Both the position numbers and the translations under genes were made by a program. The notes under the pieces were generated by a model that saw only the letters and a list, made by a program, of their open reading frames with translations, did not search any database and was not told the origin of the DNA. 64,000 bases of DNA from an uncultured Anaerolineaceae bacterium (GTDB lineage Bacteria; Chloroflexota; Anaerolineae; Anaerolineales; Anaerolineaceae). The stretch spans positions 1 to 64,000 of the forward strand of contig CALIHP010000003.1 in NCBI GenBank assembly GCA_938020565.1, written 5' to 3'. The stretch's first letter is position 1. Each line of letters opens with the position of its first letter. Below, one piece after another: positions 1-7,937 of this stretch.

Positions 1-91
1 ACTTTCTTTTCTTCTATCCTCTTTTCCCTTGACTACGGAAAATTGAAACGCAGACCCGGATTCACCAATTCCCGCGGCGCGCGACAACTTA

Positions 92-100
92 TGGTAAAAT
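92..100 (+). promoter_or_regulatory. Extended -10 promoter for rpmB
   Basis: TGGTAAAAT fits the extended -10 pattern TGnTANAAT. No good -35 hexamer lies at the normal distance upstream, as is usual for extended -10 promoters. Transcription would start near 107 and give a leader of about 120 nt before the L28 gene, with a short hairpin (CATGAT 130-135 with ATCATG 142-147). The same motif form recurs before the lysine riboswitch at 49476. Confidence 0.45.
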
Positions 101-227
101 AATTCTCGGTTTGACTGAAAACCAAACGACATGATGAATCGATCATGAGGTTGTCGTGAGGGGCAGCGTTGGGAAACGCCGCCGCGCGAGATACCGGGGA
201 AAACTTAGAACGAAAGGAAATACTGAA

Positions 228-413
228 ATGGCGAAATGTGAAATTTGCGGAAAAACGACAACGTTCGGGCATAACCGAAGTTTCTCGCAGCGAGCGACCA
301 ACCGTCCGTTTTATCCCAATTTGCAGCGAGTGACCTTATTCGTCGATGGCGTGAAAATCCGGAAGACGCTATGCACGAAGTGCATCCGCAACATGTCGAA
401 AATCGAAAAGTAA
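228..413 (+). CDS. rpmB: 50S ribosomal protein L28
   Basis: Structural protein of the large ribosomal subunit, 61 residues, the normal length for bacterial L28. It starts MAKCEICGK and carries two Cys pairs (C4, C7, C49, C52), the zinc-binding form of L28. The central GHNRSFSQRATNRPFYPN region is typical of the family. The ATG at 228 is chosen over an upstream in-frame GTG (156) because AAAGGA lies just before it and the family begins with MAKC. The gene stands alone with its own promoter and a strong terminator directly after it. Confidence 0.96.
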   Translation: MAKCEICGKTTTFGHNRSFSQRATNRPFYPNLQRVTLFVDGVKIRKTLCTKCIRNMSKIEK

Positions 414-432
414 ACCTTCCGATACTGGATAT

Positions 433-460
433 AAAAAAGAGGCGCAGGCCTCTTTTTTTT
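433..460 (+). terminator. Rho-independent terminator after rpmB
   Basis: Stem GAGGC / GCCTC with a four-base loop, extended by A-U pairs and followed by eight T residues. The A-rich 5' flank means it may also work for the Dabb gene that converges from the other strand. Confidence 0.9.
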
Positions 461-506
461 GTCGATTCCCGGATTCTGCCGCGGACATCCCGATTGGGCT
501 GTTCCG

Positions 507-800
507 CTAAAATTCGTAATCAAACACAGTCTTATCATACGTATTTTCATCCATGAATTTACGCACTTTAAGATGCTCCGGATGATCGATGTAGAGCTCT
601 AAATCTTCACGCGACGCAAAAATTGAATCAATACACACATGATACCCGTTATCAGCACAAATATTCGCGCCGATAACGGCGCTTTTGATCTGAGGAATTA
701 CCGTTTGAAGAGATAAAGTCTTTCTCCTGAATTCAGCGATACAACGTTCGCGTTCCTCACCCTCCCCACGAATTTTCCAAAAAACAATATGCTTCACCAT
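507..800 (-). CDS. Dabb (stress-responsive alpha/beta barrel) domain protein
   Basis: A 97-residue single-domain protein. The opening MVKHIVFWKI and the ending pattern 'DLELYIDHPEHLKVRKFM' followed by a short acidic/aromatic tail are typical of the dimeric alpha-beta barrel (Dabb) family. Members are small cytoplasmic dimers of poorly known function, often linked to stress or acting as small-molecule enzymes. It is monocistronic and convergent with rpmB. A GGAGAG Shine-Dalgarno lies upstream. Function cannot be assigned more closely from sequence. Confidence 0.8.
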   Translation of the reverse strand: MVKHIVFWKIRGEGEERERCIAEFRRKTLSLQTVIPQIKSAVIGANICADNGYHVCIDSIFASREDLELYIDHPEHLKVRKFMDENTYDKTVFDYEF

Positions 801-828
801 TTCAGCTCTCCGTAACCTGTTTTTCAGA

Positions 829-834
829 ATTATA
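829..834 (-). promoter_or_regulatory. Probable -10 box for the Dabb gene
   Basis: On the minus strand these bases read TATAAT, a perfect -10 hexamer, about 29 bases upstream of the start codon. The -35 region is poor, so this rests on the -10 alone. Confidence 0.45.
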
Positions 835-936
835 CTACAAATGTTATTCTACATTTTAGCATTCAAATCTCCAAACTGCAGTCATCGGCATTGCCAAATC
901 ACATTTTTTCAAAGGAATATCCCACAGAATTGCCTA

Positions 937-965
937 TTGACATTATCAAAGCAGGCTGATATACT
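937..965 (+). promoter_or_regulatory. Sigma-70 promoter of the fadR-type regulator and sugar operon
   Basis: TTGACA at 937-942, a 17-base spacer and TATACT at 960-965. This is a perfect -35 and a 5/6 -10 at ideal spacing, the best promoter match in the window. The predicted start is near 972, at the edge of the palindrome at 973-1012. Confidence 0.85.
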
Positions 966-972
966 AAAAAAT

Positions 973-1012
973 AGATGGGACAAATTTCTCTAAATAAAAA
1001 GTTGTCCTATCT
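973..1012 (+). promoter_or_regulatory. Probable operator for the GntR/FadR regulator
   Basis: Inverted repeat AGATGGGACAA (973-983) and TTGTCCTATCT (1002-1012). The 11-base arms have one mismatch and an 18-base spacer. It begins at the predicted transcription start and ends 21 bases before the regulator's ATG, a position suited to autorepression. Assignment to the adjacent regulator is inferred from position. Confidence 0.6.
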
Positions 1013-1033
1013 TTTCTGAATATAGGTGGAGCC

Positions 1034-1714
1034 ATGGCGGCAATCTTAGTTGAGCAGACTTACCAGAAATTAATGGACATGATTATCCAGAAGCAATTCA
1101 AACCTGGCGACAGGCTTCCTTCTGAAAAAAACCTTTGCGAAACCTACGAAGTCAGCAGGAATACACTTCGTGCCGCGTTAAACAAATTAGACGCTTTAGG
1201 ACTGACAACCACTACGCAAGGAGGAGGAACCTATGTAAAACAAGTCGACAGTGAGGTTTATTTAAATTTCTTTGTACCCGCTTTACTGACCCACAATCCT
1301 GACTTATTGGAAATCATGCATTTCCGAAAAGGGATCGAAGTCGAAGCGGCCCGCCTCGCCGCGCAAAACGCGACGAACGAAGACCTGGATGAAATATCCG
1401 CTATGCTGGAAAACTGCCAGAAGAGCCTTCAGGAAATTCAGCATTTCGCATCAGCAAACGCAGAATTTCATTCTGCTATCGCAAAAGCATCCCACAACAA
1501 AATGTTCATGAAGATGATGGACATTATTCGAATAATGCTGCTTCCTGAGTTCCAAAATTTTATTTCCGCCCAGGGCGAGGATATTGACAGTATGTTTTAT
1601 CATAGGATGATTTTCCAATGTATCTGTAATCATAAACCCGACGAAGCTGCTTTTTTCATGGATCGGCATCTGGAATTGGTTATTAATCGAATGAAAAATT
1701 ATGTAGAAAAATAA
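1034..1714 (+). CDS. GntR-family transcriptional regulator, FadR (FCD) subfamily
   Basis: A 226-residue DNA-binding regulator. Residues about 5-70 form the winged helix (KPGDRLPSEKNLCETYEVSRNTLRAALNKLDALG). Residues about 90-220 form an all-helical FCD ligand-binding domain with the conserved NAEFHSAIAKASHN segment and later histidines that usually hold a metal and a small organic acid or sugar ligand. AGGTGGA at 1024-1030 is the ribosome site. It is the first gene of an apparent sugar import and oxidation operon. The palindrome over its promoter suggests it represses the operon until an intermediate, perhaps a sugar acid, binds. Confidence 0.9.
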   Translation: MAAILVEQTYQKLMDMIIQKQFKPGDRLPSEKNLCETYEVSRNTLRAALNKLDALGLTTTTQGGGTYVKQVDSEVYLNFFVPALLTHNPDLLEIMHFRKGIEVEAARLAAQNATNEDLDEISAMLENCQKSLQEIQHFASANAEFHSAIAKASHNKMFMKMMDIIRIMLLPEFQNFISAQGEDIDSMFYHRMIFQCICNHKPDEAAFFMDRHLELVINRMKNYVEK

Positions 1715-1745
1715 CTAAAAGTAAACATTCAAAAGGAGTAACAAG

Positions 1746-2861
1746 ATGAAGAAAAAATTTTTGCCGTTTTTATTCGTAGCTTTCATTTTATTCATCAGCG
1801 CAGCTTGCCAGTCACAGCCGGCCGCTACGGAGCCTGCCTCAGCCGGAACGGAAAGCGCGGTTCAACCGGAAACAGCGGACGATCCGATTCGCGCCGCGTT
1901 TTTCATGTTCGAAAATTCCAACACCTTCACAACTTACATTCGAAAAGGTATGGAGTCCTACGGGAAGCAGCATAACGTTATCGTCGAGTCATTTGACGGA
2001 AAAAGCGACCAATCAACACAAACCGACGCAATTACAACGGCGCTTGCCAAAGGTCAATATGACGTTATCGTCGTCAATCTCGTCGACTCAGGAGCTGGAA
2101 CGATTATCAACAATTTAGCTAAAGCGAACCAGATTCCGGTTATTTTTGCAGATCGCGCGCCCGATTTAGTCGGCGGAGTTTTAGAAGAATATGAAGCTGC
2201 ATATTACGTCGGCTTAGACTGGTCTGACCCAGGAAAAGTCCAGGCTGAAATGGTCTATGAAGACTGGAAATTAAATAAAGAAACGATGGACAAAAATGGC
2301 GACGGGATTCTGCAATATGTTCTTTTGCAGGGCAACGTCGCACAGCAAAACGCAATCTATCGAACCAACGCAATCCATGACCTCATGGCCAAATGGAACG
2401 AGGACGGAACGATGAAGAATATCGAGCTCGATATTCAGGACGGAAACTGGTCATCCGACAAAGGCAAAGACGTCATGGATGTTTGGAACGTAAAATTCGG
2501 GGATCAGATTGAAGCCGTTCTCTGTAATAACGATACGATGGCGATGGGCGCGGTTGAATCTCTTAAAACTGCCGGGGCATTTGACGCAGGCAATGGACCT
2601 GAAGTATACGGAATCAATGGAATTCCCGATGTATGGGAACTTATCGAACAAGGCTACATGGCGGGTACCGTCCTGACGTCCCCGTACCGGGAGGCAAAAA
2701 CGATTATCGATATGACTGTAAATCTTCACGCGCAAAACGATCCGTTGCTGAATACAACCTATCATTGGGGTGAGTTTGGGAAAGATGTTCGAATCGACGA
2801 TGTTGCGATTCGAATCGAAAATATCGATATTGCAAAAGAAGATTTCAGCTTCACGATGTAA
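1746..2861 (+). CDS. mglB: Sugar ABC transporter substrate-binding lipoprotein, MglB-like
   Basis: A 371-residue periplasmic-binding protein. A lipoprotein signal ends in the lipobox SAAC (Cys21), followed by a Pro/Ala/Thr-rich linker. The body has the type I fold of ribose/galactose binders. A DKNGDGILQ loop (about residues 182-190) matches the calcium-binding loop of the galactose/glucose-binding protein MglB, which favours hexose over ribose as ligand. The next two transport genes are the matching ATPase and permease. AAAGGAGT precedes the ATG. The exact sugar is not proven. Confidence 0.85.
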   Translation: MKKKFLPFLFVAFILFISAACQSQPAATEPASAGTESAVQPETADDPIRAAFFMFENSNTFTTYIRKGMESYGKQHNVIVESFDGKSDQSTQTDAITTALAKGQYDVIVVNLVDSGAGTIINNLAKANQIPVIFADRAPDLVGGVLEEYEAAYYVGLDWSDPGKVQAEMVYEDWKLNKETMDKNGDGILQYVLLQGNVAQQNAIYRTNAIHDLMAKWNEDGTMKNIELDIQDGNWSSDKGKDVMDVWNVKFGDQIEAVLCNNDTMAMGAVESLKTAGAFDAGNGPEVYGINGIPDVWELIEQGYMAGTVLTSPYREAKTIIDMTVNLHAQNDPLLNTTYHWGEFGKDVRIDDVAIRIENIDIAKEDFSFTM

Positions 2862-2867
2862 TCTACA

Positions 2868-2918
2868 CTGGGTCCCTGAGTCTTTTGCCGCTTCGCACGA
2901 TAAGGGTCAGGGACCCGG
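2868..2918 (+). repeat. Stem-loop between mglB and mglA
   Basis: GGGTCCCTGA (2870-2879) pairs with TCAGGGACCC (2907-2916) around a 27-base loop, and two more outer pairs are possible. No T-tract follows. Such hairpins after binding-protein genes commonly protect the upstream mRNA and lower expression of the downstream ATPase. It lies in the otherwise empty 265-base gap before mglA. Confidence 0.6.
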
Positions 2919-3126
2919 AAAGCCCTTTGCCTTCGCCCAGAGCCCAGAGAAAGAGGATTATCGATCCGTTTAACAATCGCCCCATAGTTTTCTCAGGACG
3001 CCTCCAACAGCAACACTGCCGTTAAGGAGAAAAAGCTTTCAAAATCAGATCTTCCTGACAGATTCGGTTTCAGTTCATTCAATTTTCATCAGCAAAAGTC
3101 GATCATTCCTGAAACAGAGGATGGCT

Positions 3127-4653
3127 ATGAATCAGCAGACAACTGAAAAATACCTGCTTGAAATGCTGGAGATTTCAAAAGAGTTTTCCGGCGTAAAAGC
3201 GCTGAAGAACGTTGATTTCCGCGTACGGCCCGGAACGGTTCACGCTCTTTTAGGCGAAAATGGCGCTGGAAAATCCACCTTGATGAAATGCCTTTTCGGA
3301 ATTTATAAGCGCGACAGTGGACGGATCCTGCTCCGCGGCGAAGAAGTAAATTTCCAAACGCCGCATGACGCGCTAATCAACGGAATATCCATGGTCCACC
3401 AGGAACTCGAGCAGGTTCCAGATATGAACGTCATGGAAAACGTCTGGTTGGGCCGCTATCCGCAAAAGTTCGGATTAATCGATTCAGCGGCAATGTACAG
3501 GGAAACAAAAAAGATGCTGCGGGCCTTATGCGGTGATATCGAAATCGATCCCAAACAAAAGCTGACGGGTTTGACAGTTTCAAAAAGGCAAATGGTCGAT
3601 ATCGCAAAAGCAATCTCTTATCGCTGCGACATTATTACCTTAGACGAGCCGACGTCCTCCCTGAACGAAAAAGAAGTTGAAATTCTATTGGAAATTATCA
3701 CACAATTAAAAAAACAAGGGAAAGGAATTATTTACATTTCCCATAAAATGGAGGAGATCTTCCGGATCGCGGACGATATTACAATCATGCGCGACGGCGA
3801 AGTCGTCAGCACAGATCCAGCGGCGGACATCAACGTTGATATCGTCATTCGAAGAATGGTCGGACGCGAAATGACGAATCGGTTCCCTTTGAAAGCGAAT
3901 CAGATCGGCGCCAATATATTGGAAGTAAAGAACCTCAACGACAGAAAACACCGCATCCATGATATTTCGTTTACGTTGAAAGAAGGCGAGATTCTCGGGA
4001 TCGCGGGATTATTAGGCGCCGGAAGAACCGAACTTTTAGAAACAATTTTCAGTCTTCGGAATCGAGATAGCGGAGAAATTAAATTAAGAGGAAACAGTGT
4101 CAAGACAGATTCGCCGCAAGCTGCGATCCAAAACGGATTTGCGCTTTGCACCGAGGAACGCCGGTTCAACGGCATTTTTCCAGACCTGAGCGTCGCTTTC
4201 AATACAATCATCTCAAATATTGATTCGTATCGAAATCGGTTCGGATGGCTGACGTCAAACTATATCCGGAGCGACACAGAACGCATGATCAACGTCATGC
4301 ATACAAAAACATCAAGCTTGAATACCAAGATCAGATTCCTCTCAGGCGGGAACCAGCAAAAGGTCATCATCGGCAGGTGGCTCCTCCGCAACCCGGACAT
4401 ATTCCTGATGGACGATCCTACACGGGGAATCGACGTCGGCGCAAAATACGAGATCTACCAACTTATTTTCAAGCTCGCCGAAGAAGGAAAGGGCATCATC
4501 GTCTGCTCATCCGAAATGGCGGAACTGATCGGAATATGCGACCGGATTCTGGTACTGAGCAGCGGATATCTTGCCGGAGAATATGACTTACGGGTTTGTC
4601 CTGAAAAGGCGACACAGGAAAATATTTTAAGAGATGCGACGAAATACGTTTAG
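3127..4653 (+). CDS. mglA: Sugar ABC transporter ATPase, MglA-like (two ATPase domains)
   Basis: About 508 residues, the usual length of tandem-domain sugar ATPases (MglA, RbsA, XylG). The first domain has Walker A GENGAGKST and a Walker B with DEPTSSL. The second has a degenerate P-loop GLLGAGRTE, signature LSGGNQQKV, and DDPTRGID. The degenerate second P-loop is normal in this family. AGAGG directly abuts an ATG at 3121, so the in-frame ATG at 3127 (MNQQ), with normal spacing, is the better start. It energises the permease at 4669. Confidence 0.93.
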   Translation: MNQQTTEKYLLEMLEISKEFSGVKALKNVDFRVRPGTVHALLGENGAGKSTLMKCLFGIYKRDSGRILLRGEEVNFQTPHDALINGISMVHQELEQVPDMNVMENVWLGRYPQKFGLIDSAAMYRETKKMLRALCGDIEIDPKQKLTGLTVSKRQMVDIAKAISYRCDIITLDEPTSSLNEKEVEILLEIITQLKKQGKGIIYISHKMEEIFRIADDITIMRDGEVVSTDPAADINVDIVIRRMVGREMTNRFPLKANQIGANILEVKNLNDRKHRIHDISFTLKEGEILGIAGLLGAGRTELLETIFSLRNRDSGEIKLRGNSVKTDSPQAAIQNGFALCTEERRFNGIFPDLSVAFNTIISNIDSYRNRFGWLTSNYIRSDTERMINVMHTKTSSLNTKIRFLSGGNQQKVIIGRWLLRNPDIFLMDDPTRGIDVGAKYEIYQLIFKLAEEGKGIIVCSSEMAELIGICDRILVLSSGYLAGEYDLRVCPEKATQENILRDATKYV

Positions 4654-4668
4654 AAGGAGCATGAGCCA

Positions 4669-5688
4669 ATGAATCAGAAAGCCGCAAAAGTTTTCGATTT
4701 CCTTTTCGATAACGCTCTGTACTTTATCATTGGAATTCTCGTACTGATTATCATAATCGTCGAGCCAACATTCGTAAAAGTCAGTAACTTTACGACCATC
4801 TTAACACAATCAGCTACAAAAATTATCTACGCCTGCGGCGTTGCGGGAGTTATTGTCCTCGGGGGTACGGACCTGTCGCTGGGACGGCAAGTCGGTCTGG
4901 CGGCTGTAATCGCCGCGTCGTTGTTGCAGGCGGCGAACTATTCACAGCGCGTATTCAGCCTCGAATCCGTCCCAGCCCTTCCCATGATCATTCCGCTCGC
5001 GATTGTGATGGTCCTGCTCGCGATTATCTCGGGAATTCATGGATACATCGTAGCCCACTGGGGCGTCGCGCCATTTATCGCTTCGCTCGGGATTCAGCTG
5101 ATTTCATACGGTATCTGCCTTCAGTACTTCAATACGGTATGCAATTCAAGTCCATTAGCCGGATTTGATTCGTTCTTCTCCCGATTCTGTCAGGGAACGG
5201 TCAGGATTGGCAATCTTAGCCTGAGCTACCTGATGTTTTACGCGCTGGCTGTTGTTCTGGTCGTCTGGATTATCTGGAATAAAACCGCGTTAGGAAAAAA
5301 CATGTTCGCAATCGGCGGAAACAAAGAAGCCGCAAAAGTCTGCGGTGTAAACGTCAGAAAAACGATCATCATCGTCTATCTGATCGCTGGAATTTTATAC
5401 GCCTTCGGAGGCGTTTTAGAGGCGGGACGAACCGGCTCCGCGAACAGCACAATGGGAGCCGACTATGCAATGGACGCAATCGCAGCGTGCGTCGTTGGCG
5501 GAATCTCGATGAAAGGCGGAATCGGGACGCTTCCTGGCGTCGTCATCGGCGTTATCATCTTCCAGATTATCACCTATGGGCTGATTTACGTCGGTGTGAG
5601 CCCGGACCTTCAATACGTCGTTAAAGGATTAATTATCATCATCGCAGTAATTTTAGATAACCGGAAAGCCCTGAGAAACGCGGCTTAA
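4669..5688 (+). CDS. mglC: Sugar ABC transporter permease, MglC-like
   Basis: A 339-residue inner-membrane permease of the ribose/galactose/xylose family (BPD_transp_2), with about nine or ten hydrophobic segments. The GGTDLSLGRQVGLAAVIAA region and the later GGISMKGGIGTLPGVVIGV segment are family hallmarks. It follows mglA by 15 bases with AGAAGGAG as ribosome site and completes the MglBAC importer. Confidence 0.92.
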   Translation: MNQKAAKVFDFLFDNALYFIIGILVLIIIIVEPTFVKVSNFTTILTQSATKIIYACGVAGVIVLGGTDLSLGRQVGLAAVIAASLLQAANYSQRVFSLESVPALPMIIPLAIVMVLLAIISGIHGYIVAHWGVAPFIASLGIQLISYGICLQYFNTVCNSSPLAGFDSFFSRFCQGTVRIGNLSLSYLMFYALAVVLVVWIIWNKTALGKNMFAIGGNKEAAKVCGVNVRKTIIIVYLIAGILYAFGGVLEAGRTGSANSTMGADYAMDAIAACVVGGISMKGGIGTLPGVVIGVIIFQIITYGLIYVGVSPDLQYVVKGLIIIIAVILDNRKALRNAA

Positions 5689-5736
5689 AAGAATCTAAAC
5701 GATCAAAAAATTGACTTATTAACTGAAAGGAAAAGT

Positions 5737-6834
5737 ATGATGCCAACGTTTGAAATACCCGACAAAATGAAAGCCATGGAGCTTGTCGCTTACGATAAGC
5801 TGGAGTTAAGAGAAGTCCCGGTTCCGCAACCCGGGCCTGGGGAAGTCCTTTGCCGAATTAAATCGGTTGCGATCTGCGGATCGGATCCAAAATTAATTCA
5901 TGGCGGATATAAATTTGCGAACTGGCCGCCAAGCTTCCCTTTTATCATGGGGCATGAATGGGCTGGACAAGTTGTTGCCATCGGGGAGGGCGTCGCCGGG
6001 TTCCAGCCGGGAGATCGGGTCGCTGGCGAAGCGCATGCAGGCTGTGGACAATGTGAAAATTGTAAGCAGGGTCATTATACCGTTTGCCTGAACTACGGAA
6101 AGGATGGGCTGAACAGCCCCGTCGACCTGGGGCACCGGCATTACGGTTTTAACTGGCAGGGCGCAAACGCAGAATACAACGTTTATAAAACTAAATCACT
6201 GCACAAAATCCCTGACAACGTCAGCTATGATACCGCTTCAATGTGCGACTGCGCCGGCGTCGCGCTCCATGGCGTCCAGCTCGCAGGCGTCACGCCTGGC
6301 GGATGCTGCGTCATTATCGGTCCAGGCGCAATCGGACTATGTGCGATGATGGAATGCAAAGCGATGGGCGCAGATCGAGTGATCATGGTGGGAAGAGGGA
6401 ATAAATTAGATAAAGCTCGTGAGCTCGGTGCGGATTTTTGTATTGATTTCGAAAAAGAAGATCCGGTAAAAAAGGTTTTAGAATTGACGAACGGCGTCGG
6501 CGCGGATGAAATTATGGAATGCTCAGGGGCAAGCGACTCGCCGATGAAGGCTTGCCAAATGGTCAGGAAAACGGGATCGGTCGCCATCATCGCCACCTAT
6601 CATACCGATCAGGCCACGATCCCCATCAATCTGGTCAATTTCAACGAAATTCGAATTATCGGCTCCAAAGCGAATCCAAACGTCTCTGAACAGGTTCTCC
6701 GATACCTGGCTTCCGGAGTAATTCAGGGCGACAAACTGATTACGCATAAGTTTCCGCTCGAAGACTACGCAAAGGCGGTTGATATTTTCGAAAATAAAAA
6801 AGACGGCTCGATTAAAGTTGTTATCAATCCTTAA
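5737..6834 (+). CDS. Zinc-dependent alcohol/polyol dehydrogenase (MDR family)
   Basis: A 365-residue medium-chain dehydrogenase. Catalytic zinc ligands are visible as C47 (ICGSD) and H73-E74 (GHEWAGQ). The structural zinc loop has four cysteines at about 103, 106, 109 and 117. The NAD-binding Rossmann motif is GPGAIGLCAM. The family includes sorbitol, threonine and sugar dehydrogenases, so the substrate is open. Its place between a sugar importer and a hydroxyacid dehydrogenase suggests oxidation of the imported sugar or a derivative. Two adjacent ATGs (5737 and 5740) are both usable with GAAAGG upstream. Confidence 0.88.
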   Translation: MMPTFEIPDKMKAMELVAYDKLELREVPVPQPGPGEVLCRIKSVAICGSDPKLIHGGYKFANWPPSFPFIMGHEWAGQVVAIGEGVAGFQPGDRVAGEAHAGCGQCENCKQGHYTVCLNYGKDGLNSPVDLGHRHYGFNWQGANAEYNVYKTKSLHKIPDNVSYDTASMCDCAGVALHGVQLAGVTPGGCCVIIGPGAIGLCAMMECKAMGADRVIMVGRGNKLDKARELGADFCIDFEKEDPVKKVLELTNGVGADEIMECSGASDSPMKACQMVRKTGSVAIIATYHTDQATIPINLVNFNEIRIIGSKANPNVSEQVLRYLASGVIQGDKLITHKFPLEDYAKAVDIFENKKDGSIKVVINP

Positions 6835-6846
6835 GGCTTACGATTA

Positions 6847-6886
6847 TGCGAGATGAAATCCCGTTTTTAACGAATTTCATCTCGCA
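6847..6886 (+). repeat. Perfect 13-base inverted repeat between the two dehydrogenase genes
   Basis: TGCGAGATGAAAT (6847-6859) and ATTTCATCTCGCA (6874-6886) around a 14-base loop. The stem is strong but is not followed by a T-run, so it is either an imperfect terminator or an mRNA-processing or stabilising hairpin that splits the operon. Confidence 0.6.
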
Positions 6887-6975
6887 TCCTGCTCTTCAGT
6901 TGATGACACAGAAAAAAGCAAAACAGCTTCACAATCTTGATAATTCTACAAATTTACAGCTATGAAAGAGGACAT

Positions 6976-7929
6976 ATGCGCGATAAGGTCATAATTATTG
7001 GAGCAGGGATGATGGGAAGCGGAATCGCCGCGATGAGCGCGCTGAGCGGCCGAGGAACAATTCTCATCGATACAAGCGAAGCCCAGCTCAAAAGCGGACT
7101 GGAAAAGGCAATAAGCAGTATTCGTCTCCGAAAACAAAACGAGTTGAACTCAAAAGATGATTCCGAAAGAGCCCTTTCTCTGATTAAAACCAGCCTCTCG
7201 ATAGAAAAAAGCTGTAAGGAGGCTTTTTTTGTCATCGAAGCCATAAACGAAAACTTAGCGCTGAAACAGGACATCTTCCAGCAGATAGATAAAATCGTTC
7301 CACCTGATATCCCGATCTGCAGTAACACCAGCGGCCTCAGGATCACTGAAATCAGTCAGAAATGTGCCCATCCAGAGCGGACAATCACAACGCATTTTTG
7401 GCTCCCAGCGCATCTTGTTCCGCTGGTAGAGGTTGTCATGGGAGAAAAAACCGGGGACACAATCGCCGTCAAGGTTATGAGTGAACTGAAAAAATGGCAA
7501 AAAGAACCTATTTTAGTTCGGAAGGATTGCCCGGGGCAGCTCGCGAATAGAATTTTTCAGGCAATCATCCGGGAAGCCGTCGATATCGTCGCTTCCGGAC
7601 TCGCGTCAGCGGAAGACGTCGACAAAGCGATCAGCTGCGGAATGGCAATGCGGTTTCCAGTTTGGGGTCCGCTGACGCATCTTGATGCAATCGGATTAGA
7701 TCTCGGACTGCGGGTTCAGGACGCAGTCCTGCCAAATATCTGCGCAGAGAAGGAAGGAAATCCCTACTTGAAAGAAATGATCGACAATGGGAATCTTGGC
7801 GTTCAAAGCGGGAAAGGCTTTTATAACTGGAACGAAAGAAATATCGAAAGCGCGATTATAAGAAGGAACCGCTTTATTATCGAAGCCGTAAAAATATTAA
7901 GGAACTTAGAAATAGAACCCGAGGAATAA
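6976..7929 (+). CDS. 3-hydroxyacyl-CoA dehydrogenase-family NAD-dependent hydroxyacid dehydrogenase
   Basis: A 317-residue protein with an N-terminal Rossmann domain (GAGMMGSG near residue 10), CSNTSGLRITEIS and a C-terminal helical dimer domain ending GKGFYNWNE. The catalytic His segment reads TTHFWLPAHLVPLVEVV rather than the HFFNP motif of fatty-acid enzymes. This drift is seen in family members acting on free hydroxyacids such as L-gulonate or carnitine. With a sugar importer and a lactonase beside it, a sugar-acid substrate is more likely than an acyl-CoA. The ATG at 6976 follows AAGAGGA; an upstream in-frame ATG at 6937 lacks a ribosome site. Confidence 0.82.
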   Translation: MRDKVIIIGAGMMGSGIAAMSALSGRGTILIDTSEAQLKSGLEKAISSIRLRKQNELNSKDDSERALSLIKTSLSIEKSCKEAFFVIEAINENLALKQDIFQQIDKIVPPDIPICSNTSGLRITEISQKCAHPERTITTHFWLPAHLVPLVEVVMGEKTGDTIAVKVMSELKKWQKEPILVRKDCPGQLANRIFQAIIREAVDIVASGLASAEDVDKAISCGMAMRFPVWGPLTHLDAIGLDLGLRVQDAVLPNICAEKEGNPYLKEMIDNGNLGVQSGKGFYNWNERNIESAIIRRNRFIIEAVKILRNLEIEPEE

Positions 7930-7937
7930 GTGCGCCC

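Noticed and set aside
2770..2973. A 67-codon frame overlapping the mglB end and the downstream stem-loop
   Set aside because: It is mostly inside mglB in another frame and crosses a hairpin; no ribosome site.
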